A stretch of DNA of 64,000 bases from Kaistia terrae (GTDB taxonomy: Bacteria > Pseudomonadota > Alphaproteobacteria > Rhizobiales > Kaistiaceae): contig NZ_JAPKNH010000001.1 in NCBI RefSeq assembly GCF_026344005.1, forward strand, positions 930,001-994,000, written 5' to 3'. The first letter of the stretch is position 1, and the number at the start of each line of letters is the position of its first letter. Below the pieces are notes generated by a model that saw only the letters and a program-made list of their open reading frames with translations, made no database searches and was not told the DNA's origin. The position numbers were made by a program, and so were the translations under genes. Positions 9,194 to 17,369 of this stretch are shown here, piece after piece.

Positions 9194-9682
9194 ATGATCG
9201 ACCGGCTCGACCGAAAAATCCTGCAAATCCTGCAGGAAGACGCAACCATCCCCGTCGCGGAAATTGGTCGCCGAGTCGGCCTTTCGACGACTCCGTGCTG
9301 GCGGCGCATCCAGAAGCTGGAAGAAGACCGCGTTATCACCAAGCGCGTCGCCGTCCTCGATCCGAAGAAGGTCAACGCCAAGGTCACGGTGTTCGTCTCG
9401 ATCACCACCAGCCAGCACAATGAAGAATGGCTGAAACGCTTCGCGGAAGTGATCCGCGACGTTCCGGAGGTGGTCGAGTTCTATCGCATGAGCGGTCAGG
9501 TGGACTATCTGCTGCGCGTCGTCGTGCCGGACATCGAGGCCTACGACCTGTTCTACAAGCGGCTGATCTCGCGGATCGATATCGCCGACGTTTCGTCGGC
9601 CTTCGCGATGGAGCAGATCAAATATGCGACGGCGCTGCCGCTGAACTACATCCCGCTCGAAAAAGACAAGGGCATGGCATAG
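9194..9682 (+). CDS. Lrp/AsnC family transcriptional regulator
   Basis: A 162-residue regulator: N-terminal helix-turn-helix (LDRKILQILQEDATIPVAEIGRRVGLS, roughly residues 4-30, then TTPCWRRIQKLEEDRVI) and a C-terminal RAM/AsnC ligand domain with the GQVDYLLRVVVPD segment that lines the amino-acid pocket. Proteins of this kind form octamers and respond to leucine or another amino acid. The 117-bp upstream region is unusually AT-rich for this window and could hold its own binding sites. Targets are unknown; the amino-acid importer just downstream on the opposite strand is one possibility, inferred from position only. Confidence 0.9.
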   Translation: MIDRLDRKILQILQEDATIPVAEIGRRVGLSTTPCWRRIQKLEEDRVITKRVAVLDPKKVNAKVTVFVSITTSQHNEEWLKRFAEVIRDVPEVVEFYRMSGQVDYLLRVVVPDIEAYDLFYKRLISRIDIADVSSAFAMEQIKYATALPLNYIPLEKDKGMA

Positions 9683-9730
9683 AGCGTTTTCGAGCGAAGT
9701 GCGCTGCGGTTCGCGTGACGAAAACGCGGC
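9682..9730. repeat. GAGCGTTTTCGAGCGAAGTG-type rhizobial intergenic repeat
   Basis: Starts right after the Lrp stop. The ends GCGTTTTCG and CGAAAACGC pair, with the motif GAGCGAAGTG...CGGTTCGCGTGA between them. A longer, related copy lies between nrdR and ribD (62206-62345). It may double as a transcript 3' structure. Confidence 0.6.
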
Positions 9731-9803
9731 CAAGCATCTCTACGCGCACAGGCCTTGGGCTGCGGTTGAACCATGTCCGGCGGTGATCCGCCGGACATGG
9801 CGA

Positions 9804-10490
9804 TCAGGCGGAGCGGAGGTGCCGGGTGAGACGATGTTCGAGCTTGTCCCACACGCGCCGAATGATCTCGACAACGACCAGATAGAGCACGGCCGCCCAG
9901 AGATAGACCTGGAAGTCGAAGGTGCGCGAATAGGCGAGGCGGGTAACACCCATCAGGTCGAACACAGTGACGATCGCCGCCACCGAAGACCCCTTCACCA
10001 TCAGGATCACTTCATTGCCGAGCGGGCGCAGCGCGATCAGGATCGCCTGCGGCATGACGATCTTGCGGAAGATCTGGCGTGGCTTCAGGCCAAGCGACAT
10101 CGCTGCCTCGCGCTGGCCGGCCGGCACGGCGCGGATGGCGCCGCGCAGGATTTCGGCCTGATAAGCGCCGGTGTTCAGCGTGAAGGTGAGCACGCAGCAG
10201 AAGAACGCATCCTTGAACAGCCACCACAGACCGATTGAGTCGAGCTGTGTCCTGAACTGGCCGGCGCCGTAATAGACGAGGAAGACCTGCGCCAGCAGCG
10301 GCGTCCCCCGGAAGAAATACATGTAGCCAAACGAGATGGCCCGCAGGATGCGGCTCCGGCTCATCCGCGCCAGCGCAACGGGGATGGAAAGCAGCGCGCC
10401 GAGCGTGATCGAGATGGCGACCAGTTGCAGCGTGACGACGAGGCCCTGCAGCATGCGCGGGCCATAGGTGGCGAGGGCGTCCCAATTCAT
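9804..10490 (-). CDS. polar amino acid ABC transporter permease (HisM/OccM type)
   Basis: Inner-membrane permease of 228 residues with about five membrane segments. The cytoplasmic EAA loop EAAMSLGLKPRQIFRKIVMPQA couples to an ATPase. FRGTPLLAQVFLVYYG and NTGAYQAEILRGAIRAVP are hallmarks of the His/Glu/Arg/opine permease family. The ATG overlaps the stop of the preceding permease by 4 bp (ATGA), so the two halves of the channel should be made in equal amounts. No ATP-binding subunit follows; the next gene downstream on this strand is the histidine kinase, over 1.4 kb away. Confidence 0.92.
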   Translation of the reverse strand: MNWDALATYGPRMLQGLVVTLQLVAISITLGALLSIPVALARMSRSRILRAISFGYMYFFRGTPLLAQVFLVYYGAGQFRTQLDSIGLWWLFKDAFFCCVLTFTLNTGAYQAEILRGAIRAVPAGQREAAMSLGLKPRQIFRKIVMPQAILIALRPLGNEVILMVKGSSVAAIVTVFDLMGVTRLAYSRTFDFQVYLWAAVLYLVVVEIIRRVWDKLEHRLTRHLRSA

Positions 10491-11197
10491 GACGCTCTCC
10501 TCAGCCCGCGATTGGCCCAGCGCTCTATGGCGACGATGCCGATCGACGAGATCATCGACAGCGCCAGATAGATCAGGCAGGCGACGCCGAAGAACAGGAA
10601 CGGCTCCTTGGTCACTCGCACGGCAAGGCCCGTCTTGCGCAGAAGGTCGTCCAGCGCGATCACCGAGACAAGCGAGGTATCCTTGAGCAGGATCAGCCAG
10701 AGATTGGCGAGGCCGGGCAGCGCGAGGCGCACCAGTTGCGGCACGATGACGAGGCGCAGCGTCGTGGCGGGCCGAAGCCCGAGCGCGTAGGCCGCTTCAT
10801 ACTGACCGCGCGTGATATTGTTGAAAGCGCCGAGAAAAACCTCTGACGCGTAGGCCGAGAAAACAACGCCGAGCGCCACCATGCCGGCGATGAAACCGTT
10901 GACCTCGACCGTGGCGTCGCTGAACAGTCCGACGATGCGTTGCAGCGCGATCTGGCCGCCGAAATAGACGATGAAGATCGTCAGCAATTCCGGCAGGCCG
11001 CGAAACACGGTCGTATAGGCGTTGCCGAAGGCGCGGAGATAGCGGTTGGGGCTGCGTTTGGCCAGGGCGATCAGAAAGCCCAGCGCCAGGCCGAAGGGAA
11101 CCGTCGCCAGGGCGAGTCGGATCGTGAGCCAGGTGCCCTGAAGCAGTTCGTCGCCCCAGCCATCCGGCCCAAAACTCAGCAGTCTCAGTAGATCCAC
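10487..11197 (-). CDS. polar amino acid ABC transporter permease (HisQ/OccQ type)
   Basis: Partner permease of 236 residues. It shows LQGTWLTIRLALATVPFGLALG at the first membrane segment, FRGLPELLTIFIVYFGG, an AYASEVFLGAFNNI segment and the EAA loop EAAYALGLRPATTLRLVIVPQ. KDTSLVSVIALDDLLR is typical of HisQ-like subunits. It follows the binding-protein gene after a 71-bp gap that contains a perfect hairpin (11233-11262), and overlaps the second permease. Confidence 0.92.
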   Translation of the reverse strand: MDLLRLLSFGPDGWGDELLQGTWLTIRLALATVPFGLALGFLIALAKRSPNRYLRAFGNAYTTVFRGLPELLTIFIVYFGGQIALQRIVGLFSDATVEVNGFIAGMVALGVVFSAYASEVFLGAFNNITRGQYEAAYALGLRPATTLRLVIVPQLVRLALPGLANLWLILLKDTSLVSVIALDDLLRKTGLAVRVTKEPFLFFGVACLIYLALSMISSIGIVAIERWANRGLRRAS

Positions 11198-11232
11198 GCC
11201 GCCCGTCCCCCCACGGTCCTTTCATGCGGAAC

Positions 11233-11262
11233 CGCGAGGCAGGGTGGGTGCCCTGCCTCGCG
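11233..11262 (-). promoter_or_regulatory. intercistronic hairpin between binding protein and permease genes
   Basis: A perfect 12-bp inverted repeat (CGCGAGGCAGGG / CCCTGCCTCGCG) with a 6-nt loop sits 6 bp after the binding-protein stop codon. No run of Ts follows on the transcribed strand. This fits an mRNA 3'-end stabiliser that lets the binding protein be made in excess over the permeases, as in other ABC importer operons; that role is inference. Confidence 0.7.
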
Positions 11263-11268
11263 AAATCC

Positions 11269-12033
11269 TTATTCCTTCCAGATCGAGAAGGGGAAGTACT
11301 TGGCGTTGATCTTGTCGTAGGTGCCGTCGGCCTTGATCGCCTCGATCGCCGCCGAGATCTGGTCGCGCAGGTCGGTATCTTCCTTGCGCACGGCGGCGCC
11401 GACGCCATCCGTCGGCAGATCGGTGCCGACGAACTCGTAGTTGGCGCCATCCGCGGTCTTCAGCCAGTCGAGACCGGGCAGCTTGTCGACGAAGAGCAGG
11501 TCGATACGTCCGGCTACTAGGTCGAGGTTGACCTCATCCTGCGTCGGATAAAGCTTGATCACGGAATCCTTGTACTTTTCCTCGAGCTCGGTCGCCTGGA
11601 CGGTCGAGGATTGCGCGCCGATCGTCTTGCCCTTCAGGCCTTCCGGCGAGGTGTCCTTGATGCCGGAGGTCTTCGGCGCGACGAAGGAGGACGGAGACTG
11701 ATAGTACGGACGGGAGAAGTCGACGACCTTCTTGCGCTCGTCCGTGATCGACATCGACGAGATGATGGCGTCGAACTTGCTGGCTTGCAGCGCGGGGATC
11801 AGGCCATCCCAATCCTGCACGGTGAAGGTGCACTCGGCCTTCAGATTCTCGCAAATCGCCTTGGCAATGTCGACGTCGAAGCCGCCGATCTGGTTGTCGG
11901 CGCTGACGAAGTTGAACGGCGGGAAGGCGCCCTCGACGGCGACCCGGATGTTCTTCCATTCCTTTGCCTGAACGGCGCCGGTGACAGCCATCAAGGCCAG
12001 GGCCGCGATGGCGGCCTGCTTAACGATACGCAT
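11269..12033 (-). CDS. amino acid ABC transporter substrate-binding protein
   Basis: Periplasmic binding protein of 254 residues, SBP family 3. The signal peptide is about 23 residues (hydrophobic AAIAALALMAVTGAVQA), so mature protein begins near KEWKNIRVAVEGAFPPFNF. The conserved GFDVDIAKAICENL, DGLIPALQASKFDAIISSMSIT and DFSRPYY segments are those of the Lys/Arg/Ornithine/His and opine binders. I prefer the ATG at 12031-12033, since AAAGGGA then has proper spacing; the ATG two codons upstream is too close to it. It heads the importer operon. Confidence 0.93.
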   Translation of the reverse strand: MRIVKQAAIAALALMAVTGAVQAKEWKNIRVAVEGAFPPFNFVSADNQIGGFDVDIAKAICENLKAECTFTVQDWDGLIPALQASKFDAIISSMSITDERKKVVDFSRPYYQSPSSFVAPKTSGIKDTSPEGLKGKTIGAQSSTVQATELEEKYKDSVIKLYPTQDEVNLDLVAGRIDLLFVDKLPGLDWLKTADGANYEFVGTDLPTDGVGAAVRKEDTDLRDQISAAIEAIKADGTYDKINAKYFPFSIWKE

Positions 12034-12171
12034 TTGCATTCCCTTTGACGCGCGTTTCTACATTTTTCGGAGTGCGCCACGCCCTCCGCTTCTTCCCAGG
12101 CCGGCGCTCTCTTGCTGTATCTTCCCACCTTTTTCAGGCGGGCCGCAACTCTCCAGGAATTCGAACCAGAT

Positions 12172-12786
12172 TCAGGAGGAATGAGCGTTGGAAAGCCAGG
12201 CGTCCGCCTCGTCGCGCTCTTCCGGCGTATTCAGATTGAGGAAAGGGTCAGGGCCCTTGAGTGGCAGTTCGAAGGTGATGACGGTAAAGCCACAGGAAGC
12301 AAGGAAGGCCCGCACGCCCTGGCTTCTAGCCGTCTGACGCCACTCCTGCAACGTGTCCGCGAGGGCTACTGGCCAAAGGCCGACGACAGGATGGTCGCGC
12401 TCGCCGGATGCCGCGATGGCGATGCGCGGTTGGCCGCTTCGGCCGGCGTCGAGGCGCGCGACCAGATCAGCCGGGAAAAAGGGCGTGTCGATCGGGATGG
12501 TGGCGACGAATTCCGGCCGCGTGGGCAGCGTCTCGGCCCAGCGCAAGCCGGCAAGGACGCCCGCCAACGGTCCGGTATCCGCCCGGTCGTCGGCGAGAAC
12601 CGGCACGCGATAGGCATCGAATCGGGCCGGGTTACCATTGGCGTTGATGGCCAGCGCATCGACCTGCGGGGCTAGCCGTTCGATCGCGTGTTCGATGAGA
12701 GGTCGGCCGCCAAGGCGAACAAATGCCTTCTCGCTGCCCATGCGTTGCGAATTACCTCCGGCGAGGATCAGTCCAGCGATCGTCAT
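12172..12786 (-). CDS. mobA: molybdenum cofactor guanylyltransferase
   Basis: Joins GMP from GTP to molybdopterin to give the bis-MGD or MGD cofactor. The 204-residue protein starts with the nucleotidyltransferase signature LILAGGNSQRMGSEKAF, and later has DDRADTGPLAGVLAGLRWAE and IPIDTPFFPADLV (the metal-binding aspartate). The ATG at 12784-12786 overlaps the benE stop (ATGA), which gives the normal family N-terminus. Coupling to a benzoate-type transporter is odd functionally and may only be positional. Confidence 0.93.
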   Translation of the reverse strand: MTIAGLILAGGNSQRMGSEKAFVRLGGRPLIEHAIERLAPQVDALAINANGNPARFDAYRVPVLADDRADTGPLAGVLAGLRWAETLPTRPEFVATIPIDTPFFPADLVARLDAGRSGQPRIAIAASGERDHPVVGLWPVALADTLQEWRQTARSQGVRAFLASCGFTVITFELPLKGPDPFLNLNTPEERDEADAWLSNAHSS

Positions 12787-14018
12787 CGGCTCCATTTTCG
12801 GTTGAGGAGCATGAAGGCCCCGCCTGCGACTATCCCCCAGAATGCCGCGCCGACACCGAAAAAGGAAAGGCCGGAAGCTGCCGTAACAAACGTCACGATT
12901 GCCGCATCTCTGTGCGCTGCGACGGCGATGGCGCCTGCCAGCGCGCCGCCAAAGGCGCCAAACAGCGCCAGTCCGGTCGCTGCCTGGATCAGAACCGGCG
13001 GCGCGACGGTAACCAGGGCAGCGGCAAGCGTCGCGCCGAGGCCAAGGAACAGATAGGCGATGCCTCCGGTAAACGAGGCAATCCAACGCCGCGCGGGATC
13101 GGGATGCGCATCCGGCCCGGCGCACATCGCCGCCGTGATCGCCGCGAAGTTGAGCGTGTGGCCGCCAAACGGCGCGGCGAGAATGCTGACGATGCCCGTA
13201 CCGACAAACACCGGCCCGACCGGCGGCTCATAGCCATTGGCTCGCATGACCGCGATGCCGGGCAGGTTCTGGGACGCCATGGTGACGATGAAGAGAGGGA
13301 TGGCCAGTGAGATCAGGCCCTGCAAGGTAAAGCTCGGCATGACGAAGACGACGTCGGGCATGGCGTGGTCGATTGCCAGGCCGCCGGGCGGCAGCGTCCA
13401 GATGATCAGCGCTACCGCGGTGGCGACCGCGGCCGGAACGGCCCAGATCCGCCGGATCCGGCCGACAAATGCCCATACCAGAACGACGGGGAGGGCGAGT
13501 TCCGGTTCCAGACCGACCGCCTTGGCCGGCGCAAGGCAGAGGCTGAGCAGGATGCCGGCCAGCATGGCGCTTGCCAGCACAGGCGGGATCGCCGAGACGA
13601 TGCGGCCGAATGGCTTGATCAGGCCGGCCGCGATGATCAGAACACCGGTGAGGATGAAGGCGCCGACCGCCGCTGGAAAGCCGCCCTGGATCAGGCCAGT
13701 GGCGGCAAACAGTACCGAGCCGGGCGTCGACCAGGCGATGGTGATCGGGATGCGGTAGCGCCAGCTCATGACGATCGCCAACAAGCCCTGCGCGATGCAG
13801 ATTGCCAGCAGGCCGGAGGCGGCTTGCGCCTGGGTTGCACCGACGGCAACAAACCCTTGCAGAACAACGGTAAACACGCCCGCGAACCCGACAAAGGCTG
13901 CGATGATGCCGGCGATGATCGGCTGCACTAGCCCAGCCGGGCGGCTCGAGAACTCAACGTCGCCGGCGCGTTTCGCCGCGTCGAGAGTAGAGGTCCGCGC
14001 CTCGGTTGGCATGTTCAT
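12783..14018 (-). CDS. benE: benzoate/H+ symporter BenE family transporter
   Basis: Inner-membrane transporter of 411 residues with about twelve hydrophobic segments. TIAWSTPGSVLFAATG, FIVTMASQNLPGIAVMRANGYEPP and AAPFGGHTLNFAAITAAMCAGPDAHPDP are characteristic BenE segments; the last is the motif shared with the xanthine/uracil-like fold. I chose the ATG at 14016-14018; 14010-14012 is an alternative. It is divergent from a GntR regulator, with a palindrome between them (14058-14069) that suggests regulation by that protein. No benzoate catabolic genes lie nearby, so the substrate remains open. Confidence 0.9.
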   Translation of the reverse strand: MNMPTEARTSTLDAAKRAGDVEFSSRPAGLVQPIIAGIIAAFVGFAGVFTVVLQGFVAVGATQAQAASGLLAICIAQGLLAIVMSWRYRIPITIAWSTPGSVLFAATGLIQGGFPAAVGAFILTGVLIIAAGLIKPFGRIVSAIPPVLASAMLAGILLSLCLAPAKAVGLEPELALPVVLVWAFVGRIRRIWAVPAAVATAVALIIWTLPPGGLAIDHAMPDVVFVMPSFTLQGLISLAIPLFIVTMASQNLPGIAVMRANGYEPPVGPVFVGTGIVSILAAPFGGHTLNFAAITAAMCAGPDAHPDPARRWIASFTGGIAYLFLGLGATLAAALVTVAPPVLIQAATGLALFGAFGGALAGAIAVAAHRDAAIVTFVTAASGLSFFGVGAAFWGIVAGGAFMLLNRKWSR

Positions 14019-14057
14019 GGTCGGGATCCAGATTGCGTTTGTGGGTCGAATTGTTAA

Positions 14058-14069
14058 ATTGGATCCAAT
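14058..14069. promoter_or_regulatory. candidate GntR operator in the benE/GntR divergent interval
   Basis: ATTGGATCCAAT is a perfect 12-bp palindrome roughly midway between the two divergent starts (40 bp from benE, 48 bp from the regulator). GntR/FadR regulators usually bind short palindromes here. It lies within a possible benE promoter spacer (TTGCCT upstream of it on the minus strand). Confidence 0.5.
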
Positions 14070-14116
14070 CGACAGGCAAGAGCAGCGCTTCGGCTTTTCG
14101 CGCGGGGGAATCGAAT

Positions 14117-14794
14117 ATGACGGATAGGTTGCTGCAATTGGTCGAAGCCGCCGCGCCGCGTTTTCGCACGGCGACCGAATATGTCGAGGCGACGCTTCGC
14201 CAGGCAATCCTTTCGGGGACCATCGCGCCGGGCACGCCCTTGCGACAGGAGGAACTGGCCGCGACCTTCAAGGTCAGTCGAATGCCGATTCGTGAGGCTT
14301 TACGGCAGCTTGAGGCGCAGGCGCTGGTCGACTTCGAGCCGCATCGCGGTGCTGTCGTCGTGCAGATCACCTGGCTCGACGCGATGGACAATTACGTCAT
14401 CCGCGCCGCCCTCGAACCGCAAACGCTGCGCCATTCCATCCCGAACCTGACCGAGGACGACTTTGTCATTGCCGAGGAGATCCTGGCAGAGATCGATCAG
14501 GAGCAAGACCCCGGCCGGATGGGCGAATTGAACCGACGCTTCCACATGACACTTTATGCCCAAGCCGGCCTGCCACGCTTGATTGCGCTGACGGAGCAAC
14601 ATCTTGCGACAGCCGATCGCTACCTCCGCTTTCACCTGGCGGCAGTCGGCGACATGGGGCAGGACGAGCATCGCGAGATGTTGGCCGCCTGCCGCGCTCG
14701 CGACGAAAACCGCGCTGTCGAGGCGCTGGCGCGCCATCACAACCGCGCCAGCGCGGCGATGAAAGCCTTTTTCGAGGGGCGAAAGTCCGGATAG
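14117..14794 (+). CDS. GntR family transcriptional regulator (FadR/FCD subfamily)
   Basis: Regulator of 225 residues. The N-terminal winged helix shows LRQAILSGTIAPGTPLRQEELAATFKVSRMPIREALRQLEAQALV (in two adjoining halves, residues about 25-70). The C-terminal FCD domain of helices has conserved N/D/H residues such as NRRFHMTLYAQAG and an HREMLAACRARD segment, suited to a metal and a small carboxylate ligand. The ATG follows GGGGGAA at the right distance. Its position suggests control of benE and mobA with an aromatic or organic acid as effector. Confidence 0.88.
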   Translation: MTDRLLQLVEAAAPRFRTATEYVEATLRQAILSGTIAPGTPLRQEELAATFKVSRMPIREALRQLEAQALVDFEPHRGAVVVQITWLDAMDNYVIRAALEPQTLRHSIPNLTEDDFVIAEEILAEIDQEQDPGRMGELNRRFHMTLYAQAGLPRLIALTEQHLATADRYLRFHLAAVGDMGQDEHREMLAACRARDENRAVEALARHHNRASAAMKAFFEGRKSG

Positions 14795-14857
14795 AGCCGT
14801 AAGAGTTCCAGCCACCTCGATGCAAGTTTGGCTGCGGAACTAACGGGTCGAGCTCAC

Positions 14858-15763
14858 CTATCCCTTGAAGCAATGCTCGCGGTGCCATTGCAGGAAATGA
14901 GGGTGAGGCCGCTCGCGTTTATGCATGAACGGGGGCGTACAGGCTCGTCCGGTCGGATTGATGAACGCTCTCACACTATCGATATCGTTGACCTGGCGCG
15001 AAATGAGGACTTCTAGATCGTCGCTGAGGCTGATGAGCCCGCGGTCAAACATCCAATGCGCCGTGCCGGAAAGGGCAATCCCGTTGCTGACGATGTCGGG
15101 GCCATTTGCTTCAACCGGTCGGATATGCGCCGCATCCACTTCCGCCCGACCTCCACCATTTATCAGCTTCAGCCCGGTGATCGCGCAGCGTTTGTCATAG
15201 GCTCCAAGGATCAGCCGCCGGAATGCTCTATCTCGAGCGATGCGGGAAGTGACAAGTGTCACGCGTTCGCGCGTTTCGTCGAATATAAAGGGTGCCTGAC
15301 CGCTGTGAATGTCCGAGAATTCCAGCGCATTCCCAATGCGCGGCAATTCAGCCTCGCTGTCGTCGAGCCCCAACATAACGATGCGGTTGAAATCGGTCGC
15401 CGAGAGCGGCCGGACCGCAGATTGGGCACGACCCGATATGCGTCCCAGTTCGTTGAGCACACCAAGTTCGACGAGTCCGTCAGGGCCTTTGAAAGGTACC
15501 GGATTGACGAAATCGAGATAGCTGCCCGGCTCGATCATGGCGATATGCATGCCGGGCTGCGATATGTCGGGTATGACGGAATGGATCATTGCTACAGCAA
15601 AATAGCCGCGTGTTTCGCGAACTTTGCTGGGCTCATAATAAACAATCCAGTCACCGATACAGGCTTGAACACGCCGTAAATACTGCCCAGGGAACTGATA
15701 CCGCTCCGCTGGACTGTCATCGTAGATTGAATCTGAGCGATGAATGAAGACCCCGAATCCCAT
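14858..15763 (-). CDS. HNH endonuclease-domain protein (HNH_2 type)
   Basis: A 301-residue protein. The C-terminal part carries an HNH motif: KRCAITG, then VDAAHIRPVEANGPDIVSNGIALSGTAHWMFDRGLISL, with the histidines and asparagine of the PF13391-like fold. The N-terminal 180 residues (GFGVFIHRSDSIYDD...) form a separate domain I do not recognise; related proteins are often annotated simply as HNH endonuclease, some in defence or restriction contexts. No methylase or partner is adjacent. Codon use is less GC-skewed than in the flanking genes, hinting at recent arrival. Its target is unknown. Confidence 0.75.
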   Translation of the reverse strand: MGFGVFIHRSDSIYDDSPAERYQFPGQYLRRVQACIGDWIVYYEPSKVRETRGYFAVAMIHSVIPDISQPGMHIAMIEPGSYLDFVNPVPFKGPDGLVELGVLNELGRISGRAQSAVRPLSATDFNRIVMLGLDDSEAELPRIGNALEFSDIHSGQAPFIFDETRERVTLVTSRIARDRAFRRLILGAYDKRCAITGLKLINGGGRAEVDAAHIRPVEANGPDIVSNGIALSGTAHWMFDRGLISLSDDLEVLISRQVNDIDSVRAFINPTGRACTPPFMHKRERPHPHFLQWHREHCFKG

Positions 15764-16095
15764 ACACTCTGTATAGCGCGCTCCTTATCGCTGTACACGC
15801 GCTGATTCGCTCGACCCATGTTCAGTCGCCCCATCTCCATGGATGACCTTCTGTCGTAGTCACTCCGAGTTGGTCGCCTGCGGCTTCATCCGCGACTTCG
15901 CTGTCGCGGGATGGTATGAGCGAAACTCGTGTGCCACCCGTCATCCGCGCAGTCCTTTCAAGGGGCCAGTCTAGCAATGCCGTCCATGAACAAAGCCAGA
16001 GCGGTATGGGATCCTGCTGTTTGCTCTCAGTCCATTGGTGGTCTCCAAGGCATCAGCCCGCCCTGCGTCGTTCGCTCCAACCAGCGGATTGGTTC
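15764..16095. other. 332-bp interval between HNH gene and rsgA
   Basis: Divergent promoter region for both neighbours. The frame of rsgA stays open back to 15916, but the residues encoded there do not look like the RsgA family. No clear promoter, repeat or RNA gene was seen. Confidence 0.5.
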
Positions 16096-17103
16096 GTGAT
16101 CGATCCTGTTTCGACCTCCCTCGCGCTTGCCAACATGGGCTGGTCCGATTTCTTCGCCGACCAGGTCGAGGGCGACGATCTCGACCTCGTGCCGATGCGG
16201 ATCGCGACGGTGCATAGGGCGCGGATGAGTGCCTTCTCGGTCGATGGCCCCGTCCGGATGATGCTGCCGCCCCACACCAACACCGGCGACTACGCGGTGG
16301 GCGATTGGGTGCTGGTCGAGCGCGGGACAAACTGGCTCCGCCGCCGGCTCGAAAGACGCACGCTGTTGCAGCGCCGGGTCGAGGGCGGCACCGCACCGCA
16401 ATTGACCGCCGCGAATGTCGACACGCTGTTCATCGTCACCTCCTGCAATGCTGATTTCAACGTTGCCAGGCTGGAGCGCTATCTGGCGCTCGCCAACCAG
16501 GCCGGGACGCGCCCGGTGATCATCCTGACCAAGGCCGACACGGTCGAGGATTCGCAATCCTATGCGGCCCAGGTGGCGACGCTGCAGCGTGGGATCGATT
16601 GCGTGACGCTGGATGGGCGCAGCGGCGAGGCGGCGGCAGCGCTGGCGCCCTGGTGTGGGTCAGGGCAGACGGTGGCGCTGATCGGTTCTTCCGGCGTCGG
16701 CAAGTCGACGCTGCTGAACACGCTGGCCGGACCCGATCAGGACGCGCCGCAGGTCACCGGCGGTATTCGCGAGAGCGACGCCAAGGGCCGTCACACCACG
16801 ACCTCGCGCTCGCTGCACCGGATTGCCGGCGGTGGCTGGGTGATCGATACGCCCGGCATGCGGACGCTGCATGTCAGTGACTCGGCCGAGGGCATCGATC
16901 AGCTGTTCGCCGAAATCACCGAACTGGCGCCAAACTGCCGGTTTCGCGATTGTACGCATGAGCACGAGCCCGGTTGCGCGGTTCAGGCAGCGGTCAAGGC
17001 CGGGACGCTCGATCCGGAGCGCCTAAACCGCTGGCGAAAACTGCAGGACGAAAACCGCGCCAAGACGCCGGTTCTGAAAGGGCCGAGGGGCAACAAGCGG
17101 TGA
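16096..17103 (+). CDS. rsgA: ribosome small-subunit-dependent GTPase A
   Basis: Circularly permuted GTPase that helps late 30S maturation. Order seen: OB-fold (GDYAVGDWVLVER), then G4-like TKAD, P-loop GSSGVGKSTLLN, switch DAKGRHTTTSRSLH, G3 DTPGMR, and a C-terminal zinc knuckle CRFRDCTHEHEPGCAV. The permuted G4-G1-G3 order identifies YjeQ/RsgA. The start is uncertain: GTG at 16096 (335 residues) and ATG at 16135 (322) both give a plausible OB-fold entry beginning near MGWSDFFADQ; neither has a strong ribosome-binding site. Confidence 0.9.
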   Translation: MIDPVSTSLALANMGWSDFFADQVEGDDLDLVPMRIATVHRARMSAFSVDGPVRMMLPPHTNTGDYAVGDWVLVERGTNWLRRRLERRTLLQRRVEGGTAPQLTAANVDTLFIVTSCNADFNVARLERYLALANQAGTRPVIILTKADTVEDSQSYAAQVATLQRGIDCVTLDGRSGEAAAALAPWCGSGQTVALIGSSGVGKSTLLNTLAGPDQDAPQVTGGIRESDAKGRHTTTSRSLHRIAGGGWVIDTPGMRTLHVSDSAEGIDQLFAEITELAPNCRFRDCTHEHEPGCAVQAAVKAGTLDPERLNRWRKLQDENRAKTPVLKGPRGNKR

Positions 17104-17369
17104 TCCGGAAGACAGGGGCGCTCGCCTTCGTCATCCCGGCAAGCGGATTGGATCTCTGCCGCAAGTAGCCGGCCGGTCTCGTTGTTGTAACGAACTTTTG
17201 TGAGAACGATGCGGCCGAGCGTTTGAGCTTGGCATCGAGGTCTAGTATCGTCCGCGCGTCGTGCGAAAAGCTACTCCTGCAGTAGTCCGAATATTTCATA
17301 CGTCTGCCATATCGAATTTCAAGGCTGATTTGTCGTCGCAGTGATGTTTTCGCTTTGCGGAGTCACGTC

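Noticed and set aside
16994-17299. A 101-codon frame overlapping the end of rsgA on the minus strand
   Set aside because: About a third lies inside rsgA; composition and lack of motifs mark it as a shadow.
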